From Cylindrodendrum hubeiense (lineage: Eukaryota > Ascomycota > Sordariomycetes > Hypocreales > Nectriaceae): a DNA stretch of 64,000 nt. The translations under genes were made by a program, and so were the position numbers. This document shows positions 44,154 to 56,162 of this stretch, one piece after another (positions within the stretch are counted from its first letter, which is position 1; every line of letters begins with the position of its first letter). The notes below the pieces were generated by a model. The model saw only the letters and a program-made list of their open reading frames with translations, ran no database searches and had not been told where the DNA came from. The DNA lies in NCBI GenBank assembly GCA_014621425.1, contig JAANBB010000177.1, positions 1 through 64,000 of the forward strand. The letters run 5' to 3'.

Positions 44154-44951
44154 AGAGATGATGCAGAAGGAGCACGGGTATTTACGCCCTGATGCCGACA
44201 GCAGTCACAGAGGCTCAAACATGCGAATATGAACGAGTGATTTCGCTGAGCTGGAACAAAATTATTCAATCGGCGAATGCAAAAAGGAGATGGGATGGAG
44301 TGTATAGTAGGAACTGGACGGCATGTATATCTATCGGATACCACAGACTGGGGCTGGGGGGCAGCAACAGCTCAGGCGAGGGCTGCACGAAGGCTATGAA
44401 GGCAAGGACACGTCGTATTTGGGATATTAGACGGCGGATCTCAATACTAAGAACGGTGCAATTCTTTGCGCCCTATATCTTGAGGAGGAAGCGACCGAGG
44501 AGAATTTCCAGGAGGGGGCTCCTGGAGATCCCATCTTTCCGGCCAACCACTCCTCTCTAATTCTCCTGGAGCTCGTCAGAGCTAGAATAGAGACAATTCT
44601 AGATACACTCGACTCAATCAATCTACAATTGCCTGATTTCAATCCTGTGATCCCTGACTGCGGTTCCCTCCGGACATTTTACTCTCTCCCTGGCGAGCCC
44701 AGAGCTCCAGCAAGTCCGTGGTGATTATGTCATCCGCGACCAACCCCTGATTGGCCAAAATCGCAACACCAATCCTCACGCTCGTCGCGACAAAAGCTCA
44801 GCCTCTCTCAGCCTCCTTCGAAACAAACCAGGCCACTGCCACTGGCGCATTGCACGACACTTGCGGCACGACCCAATCGCAGCGCCCCATTTTTTTGACT
44901 TGATTCTTTCAACTTTTTTGCGCAAGCAGTTGTGCTCTCACGTCGGCGACG
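44154..44951. other. intergenic region, no gene seen
   Basis: This 0.8-kb stretch runs between ISD11 and the acidic repeat protein, on the same strand. Nothing is recognised beyond the presumed promoter. Confidence 0.5.
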
Positions 44952-47644
44952 ATGGCTCCAGGTGTAGGTGCCTACACGGTGGCTTGATTCTCGCGGCTCT
45001 AACTAACCGTGATGCACAGACGCGACGCGCGAATCGCAGCGGATACGCCGAGCACGACGACTTTGAAGGTACGACCGCGTTGTTTGCGGATTGCGACAGC
45101 TACTGATTGCCTCCAGGTCTCCCAGTGCGACAATGGCGTCACGACTGGGTTAACGTCGCGCCGCCGCCCCAGCAGGAGCAACAGCAACAGAACGACATCT
45201 GGTCGATCGACGTCATCCACGGCATGCCGAAAGACTCACACCTTCTGCCCCAGCATAGCCAGGAACTTCTCCTCGCCGCGCGATCCGGCCGACTCTACAA
45301 GCGACCCGCGCCCGTCGAGGAGGAAGAGGCTGACCCCGAAGCGATTCCCGAGAAGCCCGAAAAGAAGGAGGAGGACAACAGCGCCAAGGGCTACAGCATC
45401 AAGCTCTGGAAGCAGATTCCCCGAAATGTTGAGGCCCCGACCGTCTCGCATCTGGCCAAGCGAAGAAAGAACATGGTCACCATCGCCAGCAAGACGATCG
45501 AGGATAGGCCCCAAGGGCCTACGGTCACCAGGGCGACTGTGAGACGGGTTGACGCCGCCGGAAACCCGTACACTAAAGAAGTCATTCTGGAAGAGGGTCG
45601 ACAGGTGGAAGGCGAAATCATTTCCACCAGGGTTGAACCAGTCCTGGGTCCAAATGGTGAGGTCGCCGCTGCTGTACCTCAGCCCACAAGGAGAAGACCA
45701 CCCCCACCAAAGAGAAAGTCCAAGGCTGGTCCTGGCCGAGGAAAGAAGAAGGCGAAGATTCCTCTTATTGGAGCTGGACAGCCAGCAACGGCCCCGGCCC
45801 CGGCAAATGGCACTGAGGCTCCCGCTGCAGTCAAGCCCGAGCCAACTGGCGAAAACGTGAGATCTCCTGACTGGCTTGTACAGCATGACGCTAACCGTCA
45901 CCAGGGCATCAAGCAAGAAGGCGAAGATAACGCCAACCACGACAGCGAAATGGCCGATGCGGACGACGACGATGACGATGACGACGACGATGGTGATGAC
46001 GGCGACGAAGGCGAGGAGGGTGAGGAAGGTGCTGAGACACCGGCCGACAGCACTCAACATGAAAATACAAACGGCGAAGGTGACAAGGCTCAGGATCATG
46101 AAATGACGGATTCTGTCCCCTCTGCTCCCGCTGCTCCCGCTGTTGTTGAGACATCCTCGTTTGATCCTCCAGATGTTGAGATGGGCGGTAACGAAGCTCC
46201 ATCGGAGCCACAGACATCTCCCAACCCTCTCAGCCTAGCCCCTCCTCTTCCTCCTCTCAACTTGTCGCCCAGCATGTCAAAGCTTGAGGGAAGCCCACTG
46301 AAGAACGTCATCATGCCCTCTCCTACAACGGAGGTTCCCCCGGATGTCTCACTCGACATTACATCCACCACGGAAGCTGTTCTTGAGAAGGTCGAAGCCC
46401 CTGAGGAAACGCCAGCCGTTGAGCCGGTCGTTGAGTCGGTCACGACTGAGCCTCCTTCCACTGTCGCAGAAGAGGCGCCTGAGGCTACTACTGAAAATGT
46501 CGTCCCTAAGAACGAGTTTCCCAAGGATGACACATTGCTGCCTCCTCCTCATGAACAAGTCGGTAACATCGCCACCACTCCCACTGCCGAAGATTCAGGC
46601 AGCACAGTCGCAGATAGTGCAGACAACACTATCTCAGAAGTCGAAACCGGGGAAGAAGCGATTCCGGAGAACCCACCCCTGGAGCAAGAGGATATCACCA
46701 TGACCGAGGACACGGTTAAGCAAGAGGATTCTGCACCTGCCAGCATTGCCATGTCCGAGCCCGCAGATGTCCCTGTTGCTGAGCCCACAGGCTTCGAAGG
46801 GGTCAAAGAGCCTGAGGCGCCTGCTGAGGTACCTACTGAGCCTACGCCTGAACAGGCAAAGTCGGCTTCGCCCCTAAAAGAAGAAGCTCCTGTGGTGGCT
46901 GACGTCGCCGAGGAGCTCGACCTGCTTGGTGGATTACTTGGTGAGCTCGACCGCCAGGTCGACGAGACGATGGATATAGACATGGAGATAGAGACGGCAG
47001 CTCTGGTGCCTGTGCCCACAGCCGAGCCAGCTCCTGAACCTGTCCTTGAACTTGCCCCCGAAGCTGTCCCTGAGGCCGTTCTTGAGACTGCTCTTGAGGC
47101 TGCTCTTGAGGTTGCTCCCGAGACTGCCCCCGAGATTGTCGAGCCCGCTATTGAGCCCGCTGTCGAGCCTGTCAATGACCCTATCGTTGAGGATATCGCT
47201 GAGGATATCGCTGAGGATATCGTCGAGGATATCGTTGAGGATATCGTTGAGCCTATCACTGAACCTCTCGTCGAGTCTGCAGTCGAGCTCGCCGTCGAGC
47301 CTGCCGTCGAGCCTGCCGCTGAACCTGCCGCTGAACCTGCCGCTGAACCTACCGCTGAACCTGCCGCCGAACCTGCTGCGGAGCCTGCTGCGGAGCCTGC
47401 CGCCGAACCCGCAACTGAGCCAGTCCCTGAATCTGCTCCTGAATCTGCCCCTGAGCCTGCAACTACCTCAACCGAGCCTTCAGAGGCACCCGCGCCGGAG
47501 GCAGAAACATCGGAGAAGAAGGCCGAAGAGCCCACCCCCGAGGTGCCCGCTCCCGAAGTTTCCGCACCGGAGGTCCCAGCAGCAGACGCACCCACTGAGG
47601 CAACGATTGCGGAGGAGAAGAAGGAGGAAGCCCCGGCGTCCTAG
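44952..47644 (+). CDS. acidic, repeat-rich probable nuclear protein, 862 residues
   Basis: Exons 44952-44963 (12 nt, MAPG), 45020-45068 and 45117-47644. This arrangement is the only one I found that joins an ATG to the conserved-looking segment [20 protein letters not shown]. The N-terminal 250 residues look ordered and conserved: GYSIKLWKQIPRNVEAPTVS, KRRKNMVTIASKTIED and a basic cluster, PPPPKRKSKAGPGRGKKKAK, that fits a nuclear localisation signal or DNA/RNA contact. The remaining 600 residues are low complexity and acidic, with a run of aspartates (about 290), then Glu/Ala/Pro/Val repeats, five EDI(A/V) units and a long EPA(A/V) array. I do not recognise the family; chromatin or transcription is suggested only by composition. 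Antisense and +1 frames are also long here because of the repeats. Confidence 0.8.
47189..47248. repeat. five 12-bp coding tandem units (EDIx)
   Basis: Within the acidic protein gene, GAGGATATCGYY units follow each other five times, coding for EDIA, EDIA, EDIV, EDIV, EDIV. The DNA units are almost identical, which suggests recent expansion. Confidence 0.85.
47293..47415. repeat. 12-bp coding repeat array (EPAA/EPAV)
   Basis: About ten units near GAACCTGCCGCT encode Glu-Pro-Ala-Ala with occasional Val or Thr. Synonymous variation is present but low. It lies directly downstream of the EDIx units in the same gene. Confidence 0.8.
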
Positions 47645-47960
47645 GCGTCATTGTATTGTGAACTGAGAGAGGAGTACATTTGCCGGTATGAGTGGGTTTC
47701 GTCAAAGACAACTGTTTTGGATAGACAGATGGTCAGGATTGTTGGGGTCAATCTTTGGTTGAAGGATTCGATGCTTTTTGTTTGCTCTGGGCTGTCTGCA
47801 ATACGGAGAATGGACTGGGTGGGCGTTTTTGTACAACAGAATCTTGCTACGGGACAGAATCCTGGGTAGAGTTCAGTGAATGAACGGCCGGTTTGCTGGG
47901 TTGAACTAAATGTTTCTCGTCGTGATTGTACAAACTCCTCCCCTACTGGCAGTCTTGCTT
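47645..47960. other. convergent intergenic gap
   Basis: This 316-base stretch lies between the stop codons of the acidic repeat gene and the four-helix membrane protein gene. It should hold both 3' ends; no motif stands out. Confidence 0.5.
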
Positions 47961-49103
47961 TCAAGACGCAGTTGAGGGCGTTGCCACAGATCGATTCCGG
48001 ACTCCTCGTCCATCCACATCCAGCACCGCAGTGCTCGTCCCGGCACTCGTGTCTCCAGCTCCGCTGTCTATCTCAGGCATCGCATACCGCCCATGCATAC
48101 GAATCCCCCGGGCATGCGCATTGCTCAGGCCCAGGAGCGCAGCGCTCAGCACCAGCAAGCCCACGAGAACAATGGCGCCGGCCTGGGTCATGTTACCGCT
48201 CAGCGCGGCGACGAGATACACAATCAGCTTCGCGGCAGCCTCAAAGTACCCGTCGAGATGCGACTGTGAACGCAACCACGCCTGCGTGGTGAGGGCCTGG
48301 AGGTCTGCATCGAGGCCGCGCAGGAGGACGGTGCGGCCATCACCAAGGTCGATGCGGTATTCGGTGATGCGGTGGTCGAGTGGTGTTGTGGTGAGACTGG
48401 TGGGAGGTTCTGTGCGGTTTTTGATGGCCCAGATATTGAGGGTGCGGGAGACCATGAGGGCGATGATGATCGAAAGGCCCCACCAGTCTTCAAACAGTAT
48501 CATGAAGGTTATAGAAGCGACGGTGAGGCCAGGGGTGGTGAGGTACATGAAATGGCTGATCCAGTCCAGGTCGGGGGGCGAGAGGTCAAGATACTCATCT
48601 TCCTCATCTACAATCTTTCGTCTCCTTCTCACTAGTCGGCGAAGTCGCTTTCCCACCTCCCATCCCGCTACAGATCCCACGTCGATAGTCACGAGCCCTC
48701 TCTTATCTTTTCGACACAGACTCATGAGATAATTCACCGTGACGGCGTTCTTGATGCCATACCGCATCTCTGCACGCCCATCTAAGACGGGTGCTGCCGA
48801 CGCTACGGGCAACGCTATCAGCCCAGTGGGAGCCTCGCGGTCAAGATAGTCGCAGGCCTGCTGGTAGTGTAGACCAGGGGCCAGTACAAGGGCGTCGAGC
48901 CACGAGGAGCCGCCGGTGAGGGCGGTGCGGTGGGCGACTGTGCGGAGGTCGGCGAGGGCGAGAAGGCCGCTGGCGGAGAGGGTGAGGTTGGGGATTGGGG
49001 TGGTTGACCATGAATGGATGAGAGATCTGGGGATGATCTACCAAGTTGCCTTGTTAGCTGTGGTTGGATAGTAGCGACATTTAAGGTGTGGCCGTACCTC
49101 CAT
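47961..49103 (-). CDS. hypothetical membrane protein, 360 residues
   Basis: Exons 49098-49103 (6 nt, Met-Glu) and 47961-49037; the 60-nt intron runs from a GTACGG donor to a GGTAG acceptor. Splicing gives MEIIPRSLIHSWSTTPIPNL and an uninterrupted frame. I do not recognise the family. A soluble N-terminal 150 residues is followed by a basic cluster (KRLRRLVRRRRK), an acidic patch, two close hydrophobic helices (MYLTTPGLTVASITFMILF and LSIIIALMVSRTLNIWAI) and, after a charged loop of about 65 residues, two more (AKLIVYLVAALSG and GAIVLVGLLVLSAALLGL). Four membrane passes with a polar C-terminal tail are likely. No catalytic motif is visible. It converges with the acidic repeat gene, with about 0.3 kb between stops. 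Confidence 0.78.
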
Positions 49104-49860
49104 GATAGTTGTCTTGTTGTAGATAGCGTACGAGATACAAAACATGAGCTTTCAAACTTGACTGTTCAAGACCTAGCGCAAGCTCCTAGTGGGCGGTTTC
49201 AGTCTTCTTTCATTATTCTTTCCCATGGAAAGGCGTATCGGGATGTATCAAGATGAGAGCGGGAATCGGGAAAAGAGGCATCACATGCTCTGTTGAGAGA
49301 TGAGGGTCTATTGTGGCAGCCAAGTCGTCTGGACACCCTCGTTTCAATAAAAGAGAAAGTTGTGGTTTCATCATTGCTACATTATGACTATCGGTATGTG
49401 CACATGTCTACCTAGGTATCAAGTGTCATGATGATGTTGATGACTGAGGTTGTTGGTGTTTGGCACGAGACACGTTGCCGCGAGGGGATCTCCCATGACA
49501 CCGTGCAGGAGCCAACTAAGTAAGGTGTTGTCGTTACCTTGGTTGGAGACGCAAAAAAATCGCCGATGGTTGCTCACATTCTAGCACATGAAATGAAACG
49601 TGTCTCGGTCGGGTTTGAGCGTGACTCATTTCTTGAAATTGTCGGGTCAAGCGCCTCGGGCTGTCAAATGCTGCGGTCGTGAGATGGGTTAGGTTGGTTG
49701 CGAAGCCTCACGCGACACGGTTACCCTGGACCTCACGTACTAACGAGGGTGGTGGCTGACACCATGTATAGAAAGCCAGTAAAAAAAACATGTGCATGTA
49801 GTAGCACATACCAGCAAAATGCAAAAAGAAAACCCTGAGTGAGGGGGTCTAGGAGTTATT
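49104..49860. other. intergenic region with possible Pol III terminator
   Basis: About 0.75 kb between the membrane protein gene and the tRNA. The plus-strand word AAAAAGAAAA at 49823-49832 reads as TTTTCTTTTT on the tRNA strand, 28 nt after the tRNA 3' end, and is the likely RNA polymerase III terminator. No gene is seen. Confidence 0.55.
49823..49832 (-). terminator. probable RNA polymerase III terminator
   Basis: On the minus strand this is TTTTCTTTTT, 28 nt beyond the tRNA-Ser 3' end. Confidence 0.55.
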
Positions 49861-49990
49861 CGACAACGACAGGATTCGAACCTGCGATCCCTAGGGAATC
49901 AGATATCTAGGCTCATTTACTTCCGAATCGGGAGATCCAATTTCAATGAGCGCTTCAAGTCTGACGCCTTAACCACTCGGCCACGTTGTC
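49861..49990 (-). tRNA. tRNA-Ser (anticodon UGA) with 49-nt intron
   Basis: Acceptor stem GACAACG pairs perfectly with CGTTGTC, and the discriminator is G. The D-arm region reads GCCGAGTGGTTAAGGC (A box), the T arm CAGGTTCGAATCCTG (B box), and a long variable arm (TTCCCTAGGGATCG) marks a class II tRNA. The anticodon stem TCAGA/TCTGA encloses loop CT-TGA-A-A, giving anticodon UGA (serine UCA codons). The intron lies after position 37, as is canonical, at 49905-49953 (49 nt), leaving 81 nt of mature sequence before CCA addition. CCA is not encoded, as expected for eukaryotes. Confidence 0.95.
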
Positions 49991-50327
49991 ATTACCTGGC
50001 GGATGGTATCCGATGATGAAAAATGGGGCTGTTTTATGGATTATAAGGCCTAGCCGGGATGGATATGGTGAAGCCAACATACACTTCACAACGGATCAAT
50101 TCAGACTCCCTCTGAGGCATGCGCTCGCGAAACTCAATTGTAAGAGTATGGGAACGACTCGATTCCTGCATATGTGGGTTTACCCGTAGGCAACGAAATT
50201 ATTTATGTGAATACCAGTCTAAGTCTATATACAGTTTGATCAAATTTCCAGAGTTGGAGTTCTTTGCATTTCTAAAGCGTCCTGGATCAAGTCGACTAAG
50301 TAGAGCTGGCCTGCTTGGATGTGGGGT
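49991..50327. other. intergenic region, no gene seen
   Basis: This 337-base stretch lies between the tRNA 5' end and the 3' end of the amino-acid permease gene. Nothing is recognised. Confidence 0.5.
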
Positions 50328-52112
50328 TCATTCGGAAATAGAAGGGTCATCTAAAGGGTCTGGTTCCTGGCATTTCGCAAAGGCGTCCCGGAGAGGGATG
50401 TCTGCAAGCGCGACAAATTTCGTCTTCTTCGCAAACTTCCATATGAGATAAGCTGTTATCACGATAGGAATGTCCCTATGAAAGGTTAGTCTCGGACAGT
50501 GAACAGCAGACGCATCGAAGTGGGAACATACAGATATGATGAGACAAAGCTGACAGCGCTCCAGTTGCCTTTCGTGAAGACTGTAAAACCGCCCGTGAAG
50601 AGGATAGTAATGGACATTACCAGCGCGGCGTATGAGGAGTAGACTAATGGTCAGGTTAGCCTTGATTTCCTTCATAATATTTCCCTACTCGGTTCTCATA
50701 AACTTACTTGTCCAGGAATTGTGCCATGGGAGTTGTGATACCGGGATGTTCTGTACTTCCATGGCGCGTCTCAACCGGATGTGATTGAACAAGATGGCCG
50801 ACCACGACACCAAGACACCCGCAGCAGTCAGATCCACGAACCACCAGAATACGTTCATGGCACCGCTTGAGAGACTCATGAAGCTGAGAAACATAAAGGC
50901 GGTGAAAAAGAGAACACAAACGTAAGGGGTACCCCAAGATGTCGTCCTTAGGAAGATACGGGGAGCCTGCTTCTTGAGGGCAAGACCATACAAGACACGG
51001 GTTCCAGCCAGCAAGCTCTGATTCGACGCCGACCATGCAGAGGTAATAACGACTGCGTTGACAACGGACGGGATGGCGGGGATTCCAGCAGCGGAAGCAG
51101 CGATCACAAAGGGACTCTGTGCAGCTGATCCGTAAGCGTCGTCGAGGCGTGTGTCGTTGCTAGCGACGAGCATACCCACCACCAAGATGGCGAGCATGTA
51201 GAAGATGATGATTCGGATAAAGACATTTTTGCAGGCTTTCGGGATGGCTTTGCGGGGGTTTTTCGTCTCGGCGGCTGCCATTGCGATGGACTCAACTCCA
51301 GCGAACGAGAACACAGCGCTTGTCATGACACTCCAGTAGCCGAGGAAGTGGCCCCATTTTCCAGAAGCGATGTACTCGACGAAAGGACCGGGATTCTTCC
51401 AATGCTTGAAGCCAATTCGGGGAGTGCCTGGAATTCCGCCCAAGTCTATCACCAGGCCGAGAATGATAAGGAAGACCACGAGGAGGATCTTGAGCACGGC
51501 GAAGAAGTACTCGACCTCACCAAAGACGCGAACAAAGCAGAGTCCGACAACGACGGTGAGGATGATGAATGAGATGATGAAGACGGAGGGGTTGAGGTCG
51601 GTCCAGAACTCGAATAGGACGCAAATGGCAGTGATTTCGGACGGGATAGACAAGATATTGCCATACACAAGGTTCCAACCGACAGCAAAGCCCCATGCCG
51701 GGTCGACGAGGAACTCGGCATGTCTCACAAAGGCACCAGTAACGGGCAGCAACGCGGCCACCTCACCGAGAGCAAACTGCACTGCGCACACGACCAATCC
51801 AACAGTGCCATAGCCAAGCAATGCGCCAAGGGGACCGCCAGTTTGGATCGCGCTGCCAAGACCCAGGAACAAGCCTGTACCGATGGCTCCCGCGATGCCA
51901 AGCATAGACAGATGGCGCTCTGCAAGCCCACGCTTGAGGTCGCGCTCCTCGGCGACAGTCACGAAATCGCCGTCGGCATCCCGGTTCGAAAACACCGACG
52001 TGTGGTCGACAATGGTGGAGTTGGGTGGTCCCATGTCGGATGCTTTTCGATGGTGACAGTCGACAGAAGCCAGCAGAGGGGACTCCTCGTCTTCAACAGA
52101 ATTATGGCTCAT
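50328..52112 (-). CDS. amino-acid permease, APC/AAT family
   Basis: Exons 50708-52112, 50532-50643 and 50328-50475 give 554 residues. The soluble N-terminus of about 65 residues ends with a conserved LKRGLAERHLSMLGIAGAIGTGLFLGLG block, the first helix of yeast-type amino-acid permeases. Twelve hydrophobic segments follow, with ALGEVAALLPVTGAFVRHA, FSFAGVESIAMAAAETKNP, and SAWSASNQSLLAGTRVLYGLA at the places typical of the family. The C-terminal tail begins after FAKKTKFV. The transporter should import amino acids across the plasma membrane; specificity cannot be read. The upstream frame extends without an ATG, so the Met at 52110-52112 is the start. It is divergent from EMC1, about 1.05 kb away. 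Confidence 0.93.
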
Positions 52113-53166
52113 GCTCCTCTTATGAGGATCGCATCGCGGGCAAATCGCCCAATCGGTCGCTAATATGTACCTAGACTGAAAAATTGTGCTTAGCACCTAC
52201 TCTTTCAGGAGGATTGCGTTATCGGTATAGGATCACTGGACGGAGCAATCTAAACCTTATGAAAGCTGGAACCAAACTGCGGCCCCATTCTTAATGTCAC
52301 CCTTTGCCTACTTTGGTGTTATCTGGGTCCACGCCAATGTCAGCCTCGGCAACGCCTGAGCCTAGCGTTGTCGAGTGATACGAGGCACCCCGTTCTCGCA
52401 AGAAGGAGATGCAAGGGCCGCGCGGCTATCGATCGGGTCAAGTGAAGAACTGGAGATAGGCATGTACTGCCGCTGGGAACTCATTTTCGCGACAAGTGGG
52501 ACGCGGGAACATATCCGGAGTATTTACGCTTCCGGCCGAGAGACACAAGAATGGGACGCGCTTCTGCTGTGACGGCAACTTGCAAAGACATTTAAAGTGG
52601 ATACGATGGCTTTGGGATGGCTTAGAATAATAGTCTCGGCCCCTTTCAAGTCGGATCACACGACAACGGAGGAGAAGACATGTTGAGCTAGACAAACCCC
52701 GCAGGCAACATCTGAGATTGGCTCGTGTAATGTTCCAAGGAGGCGATGGCCAAATTAACGTCGTTTATTGATTCGACTCTTTTGTTCCGCTAGGTAGTTG
52801 ACAGCTGCCTGGGGGTTGTTCTAGGATTACATGTCGTGATATGACACCATCCAACAACACGCGGGGGAGTGCTAACCAACCCAGCATCGCAGGTTGCTCC
52901 TCCACGCAATAGGAAACAATGATTGAGGAATTGGCCACCAGACAGAGAGAATCGGCAACTATTCTCATCATCATTCTGCCTTTGTTCCCACTCATCGTGG
53001 GAACTCGACTGAGTGGTTGTTCGCAAGCGCCTACCCTAGAGTGCCAAGGATGACTAAGCATCGCGCATCGTAACAGGTCGCCGTAATGATGCATCGGCCA
53101 GCAGCAGCTTGAAGCTCCCCTAAGCTTCGTCAAGTGTGAAGCCGCAGCAACACCCTCCACTCGACA
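52113..53166. other. divergent promoter region of amino-acid permease and EMC1
   Basis: About 1 kb with several short domain-free frames. No TATA box was recognised. It contains GATA words (for example GCGATA-free GATAG at about 52455), which bind nitrogen regulators in fungi, but such words are too common to be evidence on their own. Confidence 0.35.
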
Positions 53167-56162
53167 ATGCGGTTCTCACTACAACCGCTGCTCCTCCTAG
53201 GACTATCGTCGCTAGGAGCGGCCGTATTCCAGGACGAAGTCGGCAGCATCGATTTCCACCACGCGCTCGTCGGCGTCCCCCAAGTCGAAACCACCTTCTT
53301 CCATCGACCCCGAAAGGCCGACAAGGCCAGCCTCCTCTACACCCTCAGTGATGTCGGCGTTGTCGGCGCCGTGAACCCCAGCAATGGTGCCATAGTATGG
53401 CGCCAGCAGGTCGCTGATGACCTCACCAATGGCGGCGGCTTCTTGCGCGCCGCCGAGGGCGAGCACTGGGTCGCTTCCGCATACGGGTCGCGCGTGCAGG
53501 CGTGGGATGCGCTGACGGGCCGGAGCCTGTGGCAGGCCGAGTTTAAGGGCGAGGTTAAGGATCTCGAGATCCTGGAGCTGACCGAGAAATCGAGCAAGGA
53601 CGTCCTGGTCCTGTACGACGAAGACGGAACGACGGTTTTGCGACGCATACATGGTACACTGGGACACGTTGTGTGGGAGTTCCGCGAGACTGCAAAGAAC
53701 ACTCCTCTGCAGGTCTCGACCGATATCGCCAAGGTCTACGTTATCAGCCTTCATGGCTCGCCCGCTTCGTACAGCCTCAAGGTCACGGCTCTTGACATTG
53801 CAGCGGGAACCCGCCTCGATGACCTGTCGATTGGCACCAAGGGCGATGTCCATGGCCCCAAGGACGTCATGTTTGTCGGTGGCAACTCGGCGGCGCCCAT
53901 CCTGGCGTGGACCGATAGCACCCTCACCAAGCTCAAGGTCAACGTGCTGGGAACCAAGGCGGCGCAGGAGCTCAAGCTGCCTGCCGATGCCGTCTCTGTC
54001 GATATCCATGCGCCCCACCTCACTCAGTCTTTCCCTCACTTCCTCGTCCACACCAGGACGAAGACTGGTAACAAGGCCGAGGTTTATCACACCAACTTAA
54101 AGACCAACCAGATTTCTCAAGCCTACGAGCTGCCTCTTCTTTCAGGCCCAGGTGCCATCTCGACCAGCTCCGACGGTGCCAACGTCTACTTTACCCGAGT
54201 TACCGACGACGAGATCATCATCCTTTCTTCCGATTCGCATGGCGTTCTTGCTCGCTGGCCCTTTAAGCCGGCCGGCGGCGTCGAGCCGGTCCATGCTGTC
54301 GCAGAGGCCATCAGGAAGCCCACCGGCGATGGCTTTGCCGTCCGGGCTGCTATTGTGACCAATGCTGATGACTGGATTCTGGTGCGCAACGGCGAGGTGG
54401 ACTGGAAGCGTCCCGAGGGATTGACTGCTGCGGTTGCAGCCGTCTGGGCAGACATTCCTGCTAGCGAGAACCTCGCCAAGGTCCTGGAGCAGGAGGCTCA
54501 CACCAACCCCGTGGCGGCCTACATCCACCGTGTCAACCGCCATATCAACGATCTCCAGTACCTACCTGATTACCTTGCGTCCATCCCCGAGAACTTTATG
54601 AGCAGTCTATTCGGCGGCGCGGCCCCGGCCAAGAAGGAGGACTTGCAGCGCGATACCTTTGGGTTTAACAAGCTTATTGTGCTCGTAACCCGACGTGGCC
54701 GCATGTACGGTCTTAGCACTGGCAACGACGGCGAGGTTGTTTGGTCCAAGAGCGTTCTCCCTCAAGCCCCCGGTGAGACCCTTGATGTGAAGGGAATATA
54801 CGCCAAGGATGAGGGTGTTGTCACTGTTCGTGGCGCGAAGGGCGAGTACGTTGCCATCAAGAGCGAGAGCGGAGAGATTGTCGAAGTTATGCCCCCTGGT
54901 TCGCTGTCCCCGGTCTCAAGCACCGTCTTGGTCGACAGCCCCTCTGGAAAGTGGCTTCTTCCCCTGGGAGCCAACGGCGAAGCTGGCGATATCCCCGCTG
55001 GCTGGACCCCTGAGCAGACCGTTGTCGTTCGTGGCGAGGGAGAAACCATCCGAGGTCTCAAGTTCATTAGCGAGGGTGACAAGGCTGTCGAGCAGGAGAT
55101 CTGGCAGCTGCAGCTCCTCCCTGGCCAGAAGATTGTCGAAATTGCGAAGCCTGCGGCCCATGACCCCATCGCCTCGATCGGCCGCGTCCTGGGAGATCGC
55201 ACCGTGAACTACAAGTACCTGAACGCCAACACCATCGTGGTTGCCGCGGCCAATGAGGCTGACTCTAGTCTGTTGGTTCAGCTCGTAGACACCGTCTCTG
55301 GTCAGATTCTGGTGTCCCAGTCTTACACTGGTGTCGACTCTACAAAGGCAATTTCTTGCGCGGTGGCGGAGAACTGGTATGCTTGCTCCTTCTTTGGACA
55401 GTACAGCCTGAGCGACGGCTCCAACAGGGCCATCAAGGGCTACCAAGTCGTCGTCTCTGACCTCTACGAGTCGGAATCGCCCGATGACCGTGGCCCTCTT
55501 GGAGATGCCGCGAACTTCTCGTCACTGCATCCCGTGGACACTCCTACCGGCGCTCCCCTCCCTTGGGTCGTCCAGCAGGCCTATGTCATTTCTCAGCCTA
55601 TCAGCACTTTGTCTGTGACGCAGACGCGCCAGGGCATTGCCAACCGCCAACTCCTAGCTTACCTGCCCGAGGCCTACTCCATCGCCGGCGTGCCGCGTCA
55701 GATTCTGGACCCGAAACGACCTGTCGGCCGAGACTCGACCGCGGCCGAGAAGGAGGCCGAGGGTCTGATCAAGTACACCCCCTCCATCGAGATTGACCCA
55801 CGCACGATTGTGTCTCACCAGCGAAGCATTGTGGGAGTCAAGGGCATTGTGGCGGCGCCTGCTATCGTGGAGAGCACCAGCTTGGTGGTCGCGTACGGCA
55901 TCGACGTATTTGGCACCAGGGTCGCTCCTAGCGGCGTGTTTGATATTCTTGGAAACGGCTTCAACAAGTTGACGCTCGTGTTGACGGTGGTGGCGTTGTT
56001 TGGCGGCGTGATGTTCCTGTCACCTATGGTACGTTTTTGACTCCTCCTCTCTCACACTCGTCCGATTCTCGGATTTATTTGCGCCACGCAGCTATGCTAA
56101 CGTTATTTCTACTATAGGTACGGAGAAAGCAAATCAACAGGAGATGGGAGGCACCGACGTAG
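53167..56162 (+). CDS. EMC1: ER membrane protein complex subunit 1 (EMC1)
   Basis: Exons 53167-56028 and 56118-56162 encode 968 residues. Residues 1-19 form a signal peptide (LQPLLLLGLSSLGAAV), followed by FQDEVGSIDFHHALVGVP, the EMC1 opening. The lumenal part has PQQ-like beta-propeller repeats (GAIVWRQQV, GEVVWSKSVLP, GRMYGLSTGND) and the C-terminal EMC1 domain (SHQRSIVGVKGIVAAPAIVEST, VVAYGIDVFGTRVAPSG). One membrane helix (LTLVLTVVALFGGVMFL) lies just before a short basic cytoplasmic tail, VRRKQINRRWEAPT, encoded by exon 2. Without splicing the protein would end two residues after the helix. EMC1 is the large scaffold of the EMC insertase, which places tail-anchored and multipass proteins in the ER membrane. 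Length and end match fungal orthologues. Confidence 0.95.

Noticed and set aside
46549..47595. Long antisense frame (348 codons, Gly/Ser/Ala-rich) and a 206-codon +1 frame inside the acidic repeat gene
   Set aside because: Both arise because 12-bp and similar repeats keep the other frames free of stops; the compositions are mirror images of the repeat and there is no domain.
52764..53160. Minus-strand 131-codon frame between the permease and EMC1
   Set aside because: No homologous motif and located in the shared promoter region.
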